Of a stretch of 64,000 nucleotides of DNA, positions 36,707-45,007 are shown piece by piece; position 1 is the stretch's first letter, and the number at the start of each line of letters is the position of its first letter. This DNA is from Burkholderiales bacterium (GTDB lineage Bacteria > Pseudomonadota > Gammaproteobacteria > Burkholderiales > Casimicrobiaceae), in NCBI GenBank assembly GCA_015075645.1, contig JABTUF010000003.1, forward strand, positions 62,001 to 126,000. The letters are read 5' to 3'. The translations under genes were made by a program, and so were the position numbers. The notes under the pieces were generated by a model that saw only the letters and a list, made by a program, of their open reading frames with translations, made no database searches and was not told the origin of the DNA.

Positions 36707-37479
36707 GCGCGGCTCCTTCGACCGACGAGTCGGCTCGTCGCCGCCGCGAGGAGCGCGAGCGCGAGCATCACGGTCGCGCCGACCGCCACCACCGGCGTGT
36801 ACTCGACGCGGATCTCCTCCCAGATGCGCACCGGCAGCGTCTTGACCGTCGGACCGGCGAGGAAGATCGACAGCACCACCTCGTCGAACGAGGTGACGAA
36901 CGCGAACACCGCGCCGCCGACGACGCCGGGCAGGATGAGCGGCAGCGTCACCGTGCGAAAGACGTGGAAATCGTCCGCGCCGAGGCCCGCCGCGGCCATC
37001 GTCAGCCGCCGATCGAGGGAGGAGAGCGACACGCCGACGTTCAGCACGACGAACGGCAGCGCGAGCATCGAGTGCGCGAGGACGAGCCCGGTCACCGTCG
37101 ACACGAGCCCGGTGGCGCGCGCCATGCTGTAGAGCGCGACCGCGAGCACGATCGCCGGCGTGACCACCGGCCCGAGGAAGAGTCCGGTCAGCAGCGCCTG
37201 CGCGCGCGCCGTAGAGCGCGCGATGCCCATCGCCGCCGCGGTGCCGAAGACGACCGAGACGGACGTCGTCAGCAGGGCGACCTGGAGGCTCGTCACCAGC
37301 GTCACCCGCCACGAGGCGTCGCGGAAGAACGCGTCCCACCAGCGCAGCGACCACGCCTCGGGCGGCAGGCGGATGAAGCTCTGCGCGCTGAACGCCGCCG
37401 GGACGATCGCGATGATCGGCAGCACGACGAACGCCACCACCAGCGCGACGAACCCGTTGAGCGCGAGCCGGCCGCTCAT
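36703..37479 (-). CDS. ABC transporter permease (PotC-like)
   Basis: Inner-membrane permease of 258 residues with about six helices and the EAA-type coupling loop (A-A-A-G-L-G-A-D-D-F-H-V-F-R-T-V-T-L-P) that contacts the ATPase. ATG 37479 overlaps the PotB-like stop (ATGA), and its own stop overlaps the ATPase start (GTGA). The N-terminus has V-V-L-P-I-I-A-I-V-P-A-A-F, as in PotC-like subunits. It forms the channel heterodimer with the preceding permease. Confidence 0.91.
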   Translation of the reverse strand: MSGRLALNGFVALVVAFVVLPIIAIVPAAFSAQSFIRLPPEAWSLRWWDAFFRDASWRVTLVTSLQVALLTTSVSVVFGTAAAMGIARSTARAQALLTGLFLGPVVTPAIVLAVALYSMARATGLVSTVTGLVLAHSMLALPFVVLNVGVSLSSLDRRLTMAAAGLGADDFHVFRTVTLPLILPGVVGGAVFAFVTSFDEVVLSIFLAGPTVKTLPVRIWEEIRVEYTPVVAVGATVMLALALLAAATSRLVGRRSRA

Positions 37480-38318
37480 CGGTGGACCCGGGCGAGGTTG
37501 CTGACACGGATGAACCGGCTCGCCACCGCGACGATCGCGAGCGCGGCGACGAGCAGCACCACCGACGCGGCGGCGGCGAGCGGCCAGTCGAGACGGTCGC
37601 TCACGAAGCTGTCGATCAGCATCGACAGCGTCATGCTCGACGCGCCGCCCAGGAGCGCCGGGGTGACGAAGAAGCCGAGCGACAGCAGGAACGTGAACGT
37701 CGCGGCGGTCGCGACGCCGCGCGACGACAGCGGCAGCAGCACGCGCAGGAAGGTCGTGACCGCCGACGCGCCGAGACCCTCGCTCGCCCGCAGCAGCGAG
37801 GGGTCGACGCGCGCGAGCGCCGCGTAGATCGGCAGCACCGAGTAGGGCAGCAGCACGTGCACCATGCCGATCAGCACGCCGGTCTGGTTGAACAGCAGCG
37901 AGAGCGGCGCGTCGATGAGCCCGCTTCCGACCAGGAGCCGGTTGACCGGGCCGTTGCGCTCGAGGACCAGCATCCACGAGAAGGTGCGCACCAGCACGCT
38001 GATCCACAGCGGCAGGAGCACGCAGGCGAACACGAGGGTCCGCCAGCCGCCCTGAAGGCGGGTGAGCGCGAAGGCGATCGGAAAGGCGATCAGGAGCGCG
38101 ATCAACGTGACCGTGAAGGCGATCACGAGCGTGTTGGCGAACACCTGCCGGTAGATGTCGTCGCCGAGGACGTGCGCGTAGGCGTCGAGCGGCCCCGCCG
38201 GCGCCGAGAAGCTCAGTCCGACGAGTCGCACGAGCGGCACGATGAACGCGAGCAGGCCGACCAGCGCGGCGGGCAGAAGCAGCGCGACGGTCCCGAGCCT
38301 GCCGCCGGTGGGCGTCAT
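37476..38318 (-). CDS. ABC transporter permease (PotB-like)
   Basis: A 280-residue membrane permease, partner of the following PotC-like subunit. It has a first helix near residues 10-32, the P-L-W-I-S-V-L-V-R-T-F-S-W motif characteristic of PotB/PotH proteins, and the coupling loop E-G-L-G-A-S-A-V-T-T-F-L-R-V-L-L-P. ATG 38318 overlaps the stop of the FAD oxidoreductase upstream (ATGA), which links uptake and metabolism in one message. Confidence 0.91.
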   Translation of the reverse strand: MTPTGGRLGTVALLLPAALVGLLAFIVPLVRLVGLSFSAPAGPLDAYAHVLGDDIYRQVFANTLVIAFTVTLIALLIAFPIAFALTRLQGGWRTLVFACVLLPLWISVLVRTFSWMLVLERNGPVNRLLVGSGLIDAPLSLLFNQTGVLIGMVHVLLPYSVLPIYAALARVDPSLLRASEGLGASAVTTFLRVLLPLSSRGVATAATFTFLLSLGFFVTPALLGGASSMTLSMLIDSFVSDRLDWPLAAAASVVLLVAALAIVAVASRFIRVSNLARVHR

Positions 38319-39898
38319 CGCACGCGGTCCTTCAGGATCTCGCGCGCCGCGTTGTGGCCGGCCACGCCGCCCACCCCGCCGCCCGGATGCGCCGACGAGC
38401 CGCACTGGTAGAGACCGCGGATCGGGCTCCGGTAGTCGGCGTAGTGCGGCGCCGGGCGCGCGAAGAACAACTGGTCGACCTGCAGTTCGCCGTGGAAGAT
38501 GTGGCCGTGCGGCGAGCCGATGATCGCCTCGATGTCGGGCGGGGTCAGCACCTGCATGCCGATGATGCCGTCCGAGAATCCCGGCGCGTGTTCATCGACG
38601 ATGCGCAGCACGTTCTTCGCGAACGCCTCCTTGCGCGAGGGCCAGTCGCCGTCGCGCAGCGTGTGGGGCGCGTGCCCGCCGAAGAGATGCACGACGTGCT
38701 TGCCCGGCGGGCTCACCGTGTCGTCGACGTAGCTCGGCGTGACCACGGTGACGAACGGATCGCGCGACCAGTCGCCCGCCCGGGCGTCCTGGTAGGCCTG
38801 CTCCAGGTAGTCGATCGTCGGGCCGATGTGGGTGTAGGTCGGGTAGGCGAAGCCGCAGGCCGCGGGGTCGAACGACGTGAACGAGGGCAGGCGCTCGCAG
38901 GCGATGTTGAGCTTGAACGCGGTCGAGTAGGTGCGATAGGTCTCGATGTCGCGCACGAACTCGGCGGGGAGCGCGGTGCGCGGCAGGAACTTCAGGAACG
39001 TGAGCTTCGCCGACACGTTGCTCGCGACGATCGGCGCGTGGAGGCGGCTGCCGTCGGAGAGCGTCACGCCGGTGACCTTGCCGTCGGCGGTGTCGATGCC
39101 GATGACCTCCGCGTCGGTCCGGATCTCGAGCCCCTTCGTGCGGCCGTAGGACGCGATCGCCTGCGTGATCGTGCCCATGCCGCCGCGGATGAAGCCCCAG
39201 CCGCCCGCGCCCGCGTGCTCGCCCATCAGGTGGTGCGAGACGACGTAGGCCGAGCCCGGGCTTCGCGGCCCGACGAAGGTGCCGATGCCGCAGTAGTAGG
39301 CGAGCACCGCCTTGACGACCGGGCTCTCGAACCACTCCGACAGGTAGTCGTCGGCGCTCATCGTGAACAGATCGATGAGCCGGAAGAGCTTGCCGCGCAC
39401 GCGCCGGTACTTCCACAGGAACGACGCGGTTTGCCTGAACGCCTTCCAGTCGCGGCACGAGGGGTCGGGCGGCGTGTCCAGCAGGACCTTGCGCAGGATC
39501 ACCACCGATTCCATCAGGTAGCGGTCGAACGCCGGATAGACGGCCGCGTCCTTCGCCGAGAAGCGCGCGAAGCTCTTCTGCGTCTTCTCGACCGAGTCGC
39601 TGAACACGATGTGGTCGCCGCCGGGCAGCGGACCGAACATGTCGGTCGCCGGCAGGACCTCGAAGCCGTGGTTGCGGAGGTCGAAGTCCGCGATCACCTT
39701 CGGGTGCAGCAGGCTCATCAGGTAGCTGAACACGCTGAACCTGAAGCCGGGAACGATCTCTTCGCTCACCGCGGCGCCGCCGATCACGTGGCGGCGTTCG
39801 AGCACGACGGTGCGGAGCCCCGCGCGCGCGAGATAGCTGCCGCACACCAGTCCGTTGTGGCCGCCACCGAGGACGATGGCGTCGTAGCGGTCGGACAT
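38315..39898 (-). CDS. NAD(P)/FAD-dependent oxidoreductase (phytoene desaturase-like)
   Basis: A 527-residue flavoprotein of the CrtI/phytoene-desaturase-like amine oxidase superfamily. The dinucleotide-binding motif is I-V-L-G-G-G-H-N-G-L-V-C near the N-terminus, followed by V-L-E-R-R. The C-terminal FAD motif is G-L-Y-Q-C-G-S-S-A-H-P-G-G-G-V. ATG 39898 has a GGGGGAG ribosome-binding site seven bases upstream; a GTG at 39904 is less likely. It is the promoter-proximal gene of the eight-gene transport/catabolic operon, so it probably oxidises the imported compound or a derivative rather than a carotenoid. No other carotenoid genes are present. Confidence 0.87.
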   Translation of the reverse strand: MSDRYDAIVLGGGHNGLVCGSYLARAGLRTVVLERRHVIGGAAVSEEIVPGFRFSVFSYLMSLLHPKVIADFDLRNHGFEVLPATDMFGPLPGGDHIVFSDSVEKTQKSFARFSAKDAAVYPAFDRYLMESVVILRKVLLDTPPDPSCRDWKAFRQTASFLWKYRRVRGKLFRLIDLFTMSADDYLSEWFESPVVKAVLAYYCGIGTFVGPRSPGSAYVVSHHLMGEHAGAGGWGFIRGGMGTITQAIASYGRTKGLEIRTDAEVIGIDTADGKVTGVTLSDGSRLHAPIVASNVSAKLTFLKFLPRTALPAEFVRDIETYRTYSTAFKLNIACERLPSFTSFDPAACGFAYPTYTHIGPTIDYLEQAYQDARAGDWSRDPFVTVVTPSYVDDTVSPPGKHVVHLFGGHAPHTLRDGDWPSRKEAFAKNVLRIVDEHAPGFSDGIIGMQVLTPPDIEAIIGSPHGHIFHGELQVDQLFFARPAPHYADYRSPIRGLYQCGSSAHPGGGVGGVAGHNAAREILKDRVR

Positions 39899-39936
39899 AC
39901 CCACGCTCCCCCGGTTGCACGCCGAAGCCAGCGCAA

Positions 39937-39963
39937 ACTATACTGGGGCCGGTTTTTCGTCAA
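39937..39963 (-). promoter_or_regulatory. Putative promoter of the minus-strand catabolic operon
   Basis: In the unusually AT-rich gap between the divergent arms, the minus strand has TTGACG (39958-39963) and TATAGT (39937-39942) with a 15-bp spacer. That spacer is shorter than ideal, but both hexamers are good. It would start transcription about 30 bases ahead of the flavoprotein ATG. Confidence 0.45.
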
Positions 39964-39993
39964 TATAAATTCCAGCCACTTTTTTTAACTGGA
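39964..39993 (+). promoter_or_regulatory. AT-rich control segment with TATAAA and TCCAG-N13-CTGGA
   Basis: A TATAAA at 39964-39969 could be the -10 element for the regulator gene. Immediately downstream an inverted repeat TCCAG/CTGGA (39971-39975, 39989-39993) flanks an A/T run, a plausible operator for the XRE-cupin protein encoded five bases further on. No good -35 was found. This is inference from position and symmetry. Confidence 0.35.
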
Positions 39994-39997
39994 CAAA

Positions 39998-40633
39998 ATG
40001 TCGACCGTTGCCGCGCCGCACCATGCGCCACGCCCCCGCGCGAAGGCCTCGCGCCGCCCCGCGCCGGCCGCCCCCGACCCGGTCCGCCACCTCGGCCGCG
40101 AGATCCGGGGCCTGCGCAAGGCGCGCGGCTACACGCTGGCGGTGCTGGCCGGCAAGACCGAGCTGTCGGTCGGCTACCTGAGCCTGCTCGAGCGCGACCT
40201 CGCGACGCCGTCGATCAACGCGCTGCACGCGATCAGCCGCGCGCTCGGCGTGACGATCAGCTGGTTCTTCGATGCGGGTGAAATCCCCCCGGGGGAGCGC
40301 GACTACGTGGTCCGGCGCAACCGCCGGCGCAGGCTGGACTTCTCCGCGGGGATCGTCGACGAACTGCTGAGTCCCACGCTCGAAGGCCAGCTCGAACTCC
40401 TGGCGAGCCGGTTTCCGCCCGGCGCGTCGTCCGGCGCGGCGCCGTACGCGCACAACGGCGAGGAGGCCGGCGTCGTGATCCGCGGCAAGCTCGAACTGTG
40501 GGTCGACGGCAAGGTGTTCCTGCTCGAAGCCGGCGACAGCTTCGGCTTCCCGAGCACGCTCGAGCACCGCTACCGCAATCCCGACGCCGAGGAAGCGGAA
40601 GTGATCTGGGCGATCACGCCGCCGAGCTACTGA
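39998..40633 (+). CDS. XRE-family regulator with cupin domain (PuuR-like)
   Basis: A 211-residue transcription regulator. A basic, proline-rich N-terminal tail precedes an HTH_3 domain (about 29-85) with L-S-V-G-Y-L-S-L-L-E-R as recognition region. A C-terminal cupin_2 domain (about 130-205) has H-N-G-E-E-A-G-V-V-I-R-G and the G-D-S-F-G-F-P-S strand. This domain order is that of PuuR and other regulators of amine catabolism, where the cupin senses the substrate. It stands between the divergent arms and is followed by a PuuB-like oxidase, so it most likely represses both arms in the absence of inducer (inference). Confidence 0.88.
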   Translation: MSTVAAPHHAPRPRAKASRRPAPAAPDPVRHLGREIRGLRKARGYTLAVLAGKTELSVGYLSLLERDLATPSINALHAISRALGVTISWFFDAGEIPPGERDYVVRRNRRRRLDFSAGIVDELLSPTLEGQLELLASRFPPGASSGAAPYAHNGEEAGVVIRGKLELWVDGKVFLLEAGDSFGFPSTLEHRYRNPDAEEAEVIWAITPPSY

Positions 40634-40642
40634 TCGCACGCC

Positions 40643-41935
40643 ATGGCGTCCCTGCGCGAGGCGCGCGAGGCGAACGTCTGGGAGGAGACCGCGGTCGCCG
40701 CGCCCGCGGTCCCGGGGCTCGACGGCGAGGTTCGCGCGGACGTGCTCATCGTCGGCGCGGGCTACCTCGGGCTGTCGGCGGCGCTGCACCTCGCGCAGGC
40801 CGGTGTCGACACCGTCGTGCTCGACGCCCACGAGCCGGGCTTCGGCGCGTCCGGCCGCAACGGCGGTCAGGTCATCCCGGGCCTCAAGCACGATCCCGCC
40901 GAACTCGAGGCGATGTTCGGCCCGGAGCGGGGCGAGCGCCTCTGGCGCTTCGCCGGCGCGACCGCCGACGTGGTCTTCGACCTGGTCGCGCGCCACGGGC
41001 TGCGCTGCGGCGCGCGCCGCGTCCCATGGATCCAGGGCATCCATTCGGAGCCTGCCGCACTGCGCGCGCGGCGACGCGTCGACGACTGGCAGCGGTGCGG
41101 TGCGAGGGTCGAGTATCTCGACCGTGCGCGGACCGCGGCGATCGCCGGCACCGATCTCTACCTCGGCGCGTTCGTCGACCACCGCGCGGGCGCGCTGCAG
41201 CCGCTCTCCTACGCGCGCGAACTCGCGCGTGTCGCGCTCGCCGCCGGGGCGAAGCTGTACCGCGGCGCGCGGGTGATCGAACTCGCGCGCGACGGCGGGA
41301 GCTGGCGCGCGGCCACCGCCTCGGGCGCGCGCGTGCGCGCGACGACCGCGATCGTCGCCACCAACGCGTACTCCGACGGCCTCGTGCCCGGGCTCGCGCG
41401 CTCGATCGTCTCGCTCAACTCGCTGCAGATCGCGACCGCGCCGCTTCCGGCCGCGCTGCGCGCGAGGTTCCTGCCGAACGGCGAGACGCTCGCCGACACC
41501 CGGCGCGTGATCCGCTACTGGCGGCTCGACGACGACGGGCGGCTGCTGATGGGCGGACGCGGGCCCTACCGCGACACGCGCGATGCGAGCGACTGGGAGC
41601 ACCTCGCCGCCCACGTCCGGCGCCACTTCCCCGCGCTGGCGGACCTGCCGATCACCCACCGCTGGGGCGGACGCGTCGCGGTGCACGTCGACTACCTGCC
41701 GCGGCTGCATCGGCCGCGCCCCGACCTGCTCGCGGCGATCGGCTGCCAGGGCCGCGGCGTCGCGTGGCAGACCGCGATGGGCGGCGAACTCGCGAAGCTC
41801 GCGCTCGATCCGGACTACGACGCCGTGCTTCCGGTCACGCCGGTGCGGCCGATTCCGTTCCACCCGCTGAAGGCAGCGGGCGTCGCCTCGGCGATCGCGC
41901 TGTGGCGCGCGCTCGACCGCCTCGGCGTGTCCTGA
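40643..41935 (+). CDS. FAD-dependent amine oxidoreductase (PuuB/DadA-like)
   Basis: A 430-residue flavoenzyme of the DAO family closest in layout to gamma-glutamylputrescine oxidoreductase. After about 30 residues comes the Rossmann motif V-L-I-V-G-A-G-Y-L-G-L-S, then the S-G-R-N-G-G-Q-V segment typical of PuuB/OrdL. Near the C-terminus is the G-C-Q-G-R-G-V-A-W-Q-T-A-M-G-G flavin contact. It oxidises a primary or secondary amine to imine/aldehyde with release of ammonia or amine. It starts nine bases after the regulator gene, so it is in the same transcript. The exact substrate is not determined by sequence. Confidence 0.9.
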   Translation: MASLREAREANVWEETAVAAPAVPGLDGEVRADVLIVGAGYLGLSAALHLAQAGVDTVVLDAHEPGFGASGRNGGQVIPGLKHDPAELEAMFGPERGERLWRFAGATADVVFDLVARHGLRCGARRVPWIQGIHSEPAALRARRRVDDWQRCGARVEYLDRARTAAIAGTDLYLGAFVDHRAGALQPLSYARELARVALAAGAKLYRGARVIELARDGGSWRAATASGARVRATTAIVATNAYSDGLVPGLARSIVSLNSLQIATAPLPAALRARFLPNGETLADTRRVIRYWRLDDDGRLLMGGRGPYRDTRDASDWEHLAAHVRRHFPALADLPITHRWGGRVAVHVDYLPRLHRPRPDLLAAIGCQGRGVAWQTAMGGELAKLALDPDYDAVLPVTPVRPIPFHPLKAAGVASAIALWRALDRLGVS

Positions 41936-41961
41936 CGATCATTGGCGTGGAGCCGCAGACC

Positions 41962-42771
41962 ATGAGCTACGACACGATCGAGGTGGAGATCGCGGAACGC
42001 ATCGCCGTCCTCACGTTCAACCGTCCGAAGGTGCTGAACGCGTTCGACGTCGTGCTGGTGCGGGAGACCCGGGCCGCGCTCGACGAACTCTGCGCGAACG
42101 ACGCGGTGTCGGCGATCGTGGTCCGCGGCGCGGGCCGCGCGTTCTCGGCCGGCTTCGACCTCAAGGCGGGCGCGGCCACCGCGGGCCAGCGCGGGCTCGC
42201 GCAGTGGCGCGAGGTGCTCGAGGCCGACTTCGACTTCATCATGGCGTTCTGGCACGCGCCGAAGCCGACGATCGCCGCGGTGCACGGCTACTGCATCGGC
42301 GGCGCGTTCGAACTCGCGCTCGCCTGCGACGTGACGGTCGCCGCGCAGTCGACGAAGTTCGGCTCGCCCGAAGTGAAGTTCGGATCGGGGGCGGTCGCGC
42401 TGCTGCTGCCGTGGGTCGCGGGACCCAAGGCCGCCAAGGAACTGCTCCTGACCGGCGACGACCGGATCACGGCGGAGCGCGCGCTCGCGCTCGGGATCGT
42501 CAACCAGGTCGTGCCCGACGGCGAGGAGTTCGAGCGCGCGCGCGCGCTCGCGCGGTCGATGGCCGCGGCGGCGCCGGAAGCCGTGCGCCTGTCCAAGCTC
42601 GCGATCAACCGCAGCTACGACGCCATGGGCCTGCGCGAGGCGCTCGCTTCCGCGCTCGAACTCGACATCTACATCGAGGCGGCCGGCGGCGCGGAGCGCG
42701 CCGAGTTCGACCGCATCCGGCGCGAGGAGGGCTTGAACGCGGCGCTCGCGTGGCGCGACCGGAAGCGCTAG
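41962..42771 (+). CDS. Enoyl-CoA hydratase/isomerase family protein
   Basis: Crotonase-fold enzyme of 269 residues. It has the CoA-binding F-S-A-G-F-D-L-K-A-G loop, the G-Y-C-I-G-G-A-F-E-L-A-L-A-C-D oxyanion region with the first catalytic glutamate, and S-P-E-V-K-F-G with the second. Both glutamates of true hydratases are therefore present. ATG 41962 follows GGAG (41949-41952); GTG 41947 is an in-frame alternative. It lies 26 bases after the amine oxidase and would hydrate the product of the acyl-CoA dehydrogenase on the opposite arm. Confidence 0.9.
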   Translation: MSYDTIEVEIAERIAVLTFNRPKVLNAFDVVLVRETRAALDELCANDAVSAIVVRGAGRAFSAGFDLKAGAATAGQRGLAQWREVLEADFDFIMAFWHAPKPTIAAVHGYCIGGAFELALACDVTVAAQSTKFGSPEVKFGSGAVALLLPWVAGPKAAKELLLTGDDRITAERALALGIVNQVVPDGEEFERARALARSMAAAAPEAVRLSKLAINRSYDAMGLREALASALELDIYIEAAGGAERAEFDRIRREEGLNAALAWRDRKR

Positions 42772-42781
42772 GAGCGCGGGC

Positions 42782-42811
42782 GGGTCAATGGGGTCAGACT
42801 CGATTGAACCC
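42782..42811. repeat. GGGTCAGACTCGA-type dispersed repeat, short copy
   Basis: A short imperfect hairpin: GGGTCAAT at 42782-42789, then GGGGTCAGACTCG, then ATTGAACCC at 42803-42811. The GGGTCAGACTCGA core recurs at 63761-63776 and, inverted, at 63814-63829. It lies right after the enoyl-CoA hydratase stop. The remaining bases to 42980 hold no supported gene. Confidence 0.5.
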
Positions 42812-42982
42812 GGTCCGGGCACCCATACATTCGCGGAGCCGCAACTGCATCGGTTCCGAAGCGGCGACGCTCGCCTTCATTCGAGCCGGACCCCTCTGAC
42901 CGCCGATCTGCCGATGGGACATGCGCGGAGCGGGGCTGTCCCCTCAGGCAGCCCCCCAGATTGGTGGCCGCTTTCGCGAAGA

Positions 42983-43001
42983 AGCCCGCAGGATGCGGGC
43001 T
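42983..43001 (-). terminator. Hairpin downstream of tRNA-Ala
   Basis: A perfect 8-bp stem, AGCCCGCA / TGCGGGCT with a 3-base loop, lies 20 bases past the 3' end of the tRNA on the minus strand. It is followed there by a short T/C-rich run (TTCTTCG), so it can serve as an intrinsic terminator of moderate strength. It may equally end the plus-strand operon. Confidence 0.5.
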
Positions 43002-43020
43002 CCGAGGCGCAGAATTGGGT

Positions 43021-43096
<76 letters not shown>

Positions 43097-43109
43097 ACGT
43101 GAGCCCTCC

Positions 43110-43138
43110 ATTATAGCGGTGATGGGGAGCGCCGGCAA
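43110..43138 (-). promoter_or_regulatory. Promoter of tRNA-Ala
   Basis: On the minus strand TTGCCG (43133-43138) and a perfect TATAAT (43110-43115) are separated by 17 bases. This places the start site a few bases ahead of the mature tRNA 5' end at 43096. It is the best sigma-70 promoter visible in the window. Confidence 0.75.
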
Positions 43139-43328
43139 ACGGCGCGGAACCGCCCGGGGGCATCGGAGCGCGGTTCGGCTCGGCGGTTCGAATCGTTGGT
43201 CCGGGCATCTCGCGCCGGCCGGCCCGCCGGTCGATTCGCGCAACCGCCGCAGCGGGAGTTCCGGGTCCCGCGTTCGGGGCGGGCTCGACCGCCACGCCTT
43301 GCGCTTTGGCGTGTCCGCCTGGGGGCGA

Positions 43329-44483
43329 TCAGCGTGATGGGGCGGTCCCCGGCAGGATGACGTCCGGCCCGACGTCGGAGAGCCGCGTCTTGCCGCAGAA
43401 CGCCATCGTGAGGTCGAGTTCGTTGCGGATCAACTCGAGCGCCTTGGTCACGCCGGCCTCGCCCATCGCGCCGAGCGCGTAAACGATCGCGCGCCCGAGG
43501 TACACGCCGCGCGCGCCGAGCGCCCAGGCCTTGAACACGTCCTGTCCCGAGCGGACGCCGCCGTCCATGTGCACCTCGATCTTCGAGCCGACCGCGTCGA
43601 CGACCGCGGGCAGCGCGCGGATCGACGATTCCGCGCCGTCGAGCTGGCGCCCGCCGTGGTTGCTGACGATGAGCGCATCCGCACCGGTGTCGACCGCGAT
43701 GCGCGCGTCCTCGACGTCCTGGATGCCCTTCAGGATCAGCTTGCCGCCCCAGCGGCGCTTGATCCACTCGACGTCGCTCCAGTTCAAACGCGGGTCGAAC
43801 TGGCGCGCGGTCCACTCGGAGAGCGAGCTCATGTCGTTCACGCCCTCGACGTGGCCGACGATGTTGCGGAACGCGCGGCGCTTCGTGCCGGCCATCTGCA
43901 TGCACCAGCCGAGCTTGGTCGCGAGATTCGCGAGGTTGCGCAACGTCGGCTTGGGCGGGATCGACAGACCGTTCTTGAGATCCTTGTGGCGCTGCCCGAG
44001 GATCTGCAGGTCGAGCGTCAGCACCAGCGCGCCGCAGCCGGCGGCCTTCGCGCGGTCGATGAGCCGCTCGGTGAAGCCGCGGTCGCGCATCACGTAGAGC
44101 TGGAACCAGAACGGCGAGCCCACCTCCTGCGCGACGTCCTCGATCGAGCAGATGCTCATCGTCGAGAGCGTGAACGGGATGCCGAACTTCTGCGCCGCGC
44201 GCGCGGCGAGGATCTCGCCGTCCGCGTGCTGCATGCCGGTCGAGCCCACCGGCGCGATCGCGACCGGCATCGCGACATCGACGCCGATCATCTTCGCGGC
44301 GACCGAGCGCTTGTCGATGTCGACCGCGACGCGCTGCCGCAGCCGGATCGGACGGAAGTCCGACTCGTTCGCGAAGTAGGTGCTCTCGGTCCACGAGCCG
44401 GTGTCGGCGTAGTCGTAGAACATGCGCGGCACGCGCTTTTTGGCGAGGACGCGCAGGTCCTCGATGCAGGTGATGACGGCCAT
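43329..44483 (-). CDS. lldD: FMN-dependent alpha-hydroxy-acid dehydrogenase (LldD-like)
   Basis: A 384-residue enzyme of the FMN alpha-hydroxy acid oxidase/dehydrogenase family. Characteristic parts are the P-R-M-F-Y-D-Y-A N-terminus, A-P-V-G-S-T-G-M with FMN contacts, F-W-F-Q-L-Y-V, L-T-L-D, the long variable loop (about 175-225), and the active-site S-N-H-G-G-R-Q-L-D-G with catalytic histidine and arginine. M-D-G-G-V-R-S-G-Q-D-V follows as the FMN phosphate site. It oxidises L-lactate or a similar 2-hydroxy acid to the keto acid, passing electrons to the quinone pool. The LldD assignment is by overall similarity; mandelate- or glycolate-type activity cannot be excluded. It appears monocistronic. 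Confidence 0.88.
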   Translation of the reverse strand: MAVITCIEDLRVLAKKRVPRMFYDYADTGSWTESTYFANESDFRPIRLRQRVAVDIDKRSVAAKMIGVDVAMPVAIAPVGSTGMQHADGEILAARAAQKFGIPFTLSTMSICSIEDVAQEVGSPFWFQLYVMRDRGFTERLIDRAKAAGCGALVLTLDLQILGQRHKDLKNGLSIPPKPTLRNLANLATKLGWCMQMAGTKRRAFRNIVGHVEGVNDMSSLSEWTARQFDPRLNWSDVEWIKRRWGGKLILKGIQDVEDARIAVDTGADALIVSNHGGRQLDGAESSIRALPAVVDAVGSKIEVHMDGGVRSGQDVFKAWALGARGVYLGRAIVYALGAMGEAGVTKALELIRNELDLTMAFCGKTRLSDVGPDVILPGTAPSR

Positions 44484-44550
44484 CGTGACTCCCTCCCGAA
44501 GTGCGCATTATGCCCCTGCTAGACTCGGCGTTCCGACCCGGAGCCCCGCC

Positions 44551-45000
44551 ATGACCAAGCACGCCGTCCAGAGCCCCGACGCCCCCGCCGCCATCGGCCC
44601 CTATTCGCAGGCTATCCGCAGCGGCCACACGCTGTGGATGTCCGGCCAGATCCCGCTCGACCCCACGACGATGCAGATCGTCGAGGGCGGAATCGAGGCG
44701 CAGGCGAAGCGCGTGTTCGACAACATGCGCGCGGTGCTCGCGGCCTCGGGCGGTGCTCTCGACGACATCGTGAAGCTCTCGATCCTCCTCACCGACTTGG
44801 GCGACTTCGCGAAGGTCAACGAGATCATGGGCGCGTGCTTCCGGGAGCCGTATCCGGCACGCTCGACCTACCAGGTCGCGGCGCTGCCGCGCGGCGCGCG
44901 CATCGAGGTCGAGGCGATCGCGGTGCTGGAGCCCGCGGGCGCATCGACATCGGCGGACGCCGGCTGGCGCGGGACCTTCGACCAGACGAAGGGGCAGTAG
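44551..45000 (+). CDS. ridA: RidA family reactive enamine/imine deaminase
   Basis: A 149-residue protein of the RidA/YjgF/UK114 family, which hydrolyses reactive enamine and imine intermediates released by PLP enzymes and amine oxidases. It has A-A-I-G-P-Y-S-Q-A at the N-terminus, G-Q-I-P-L-D near 33-38, the K-L-S-I-L-L-T-D strand, and the G-A-R-I-E-V-E-A-I-A strand with the substrate-binding arginine. The last 20 residues are an extension beyond the usual length of about 128. A TAGACT at 44520-44525 may be its -10 element. Its ATG is 67 bases from the divergent lldD start. Confidence 0.9.
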   Translation: MTKHAVQSPDAPAAIGPYSQAIRSGHTLWMSGQIPLDPTTMQIVEGGIEAQAKRVFDNMRAVLAASGGALDDIVKLSILLTDLGDFAKVNEIMGACFREPYPARSTYQVAALPRGARIEVEAIAVLEPAGASTSADAGWRGTFDQTKGQ

Positions 45001-45007
45001 CCCGGGG

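Noticed and set aside
38315..39898. Annotation as a carotenoid phytoene desaturase
   Set aside because: The sequence is CrtI-like only at superfamily level; there are no phytoene synthase or other carotenoid genes, and the gene leads a transport/catabolic operon.
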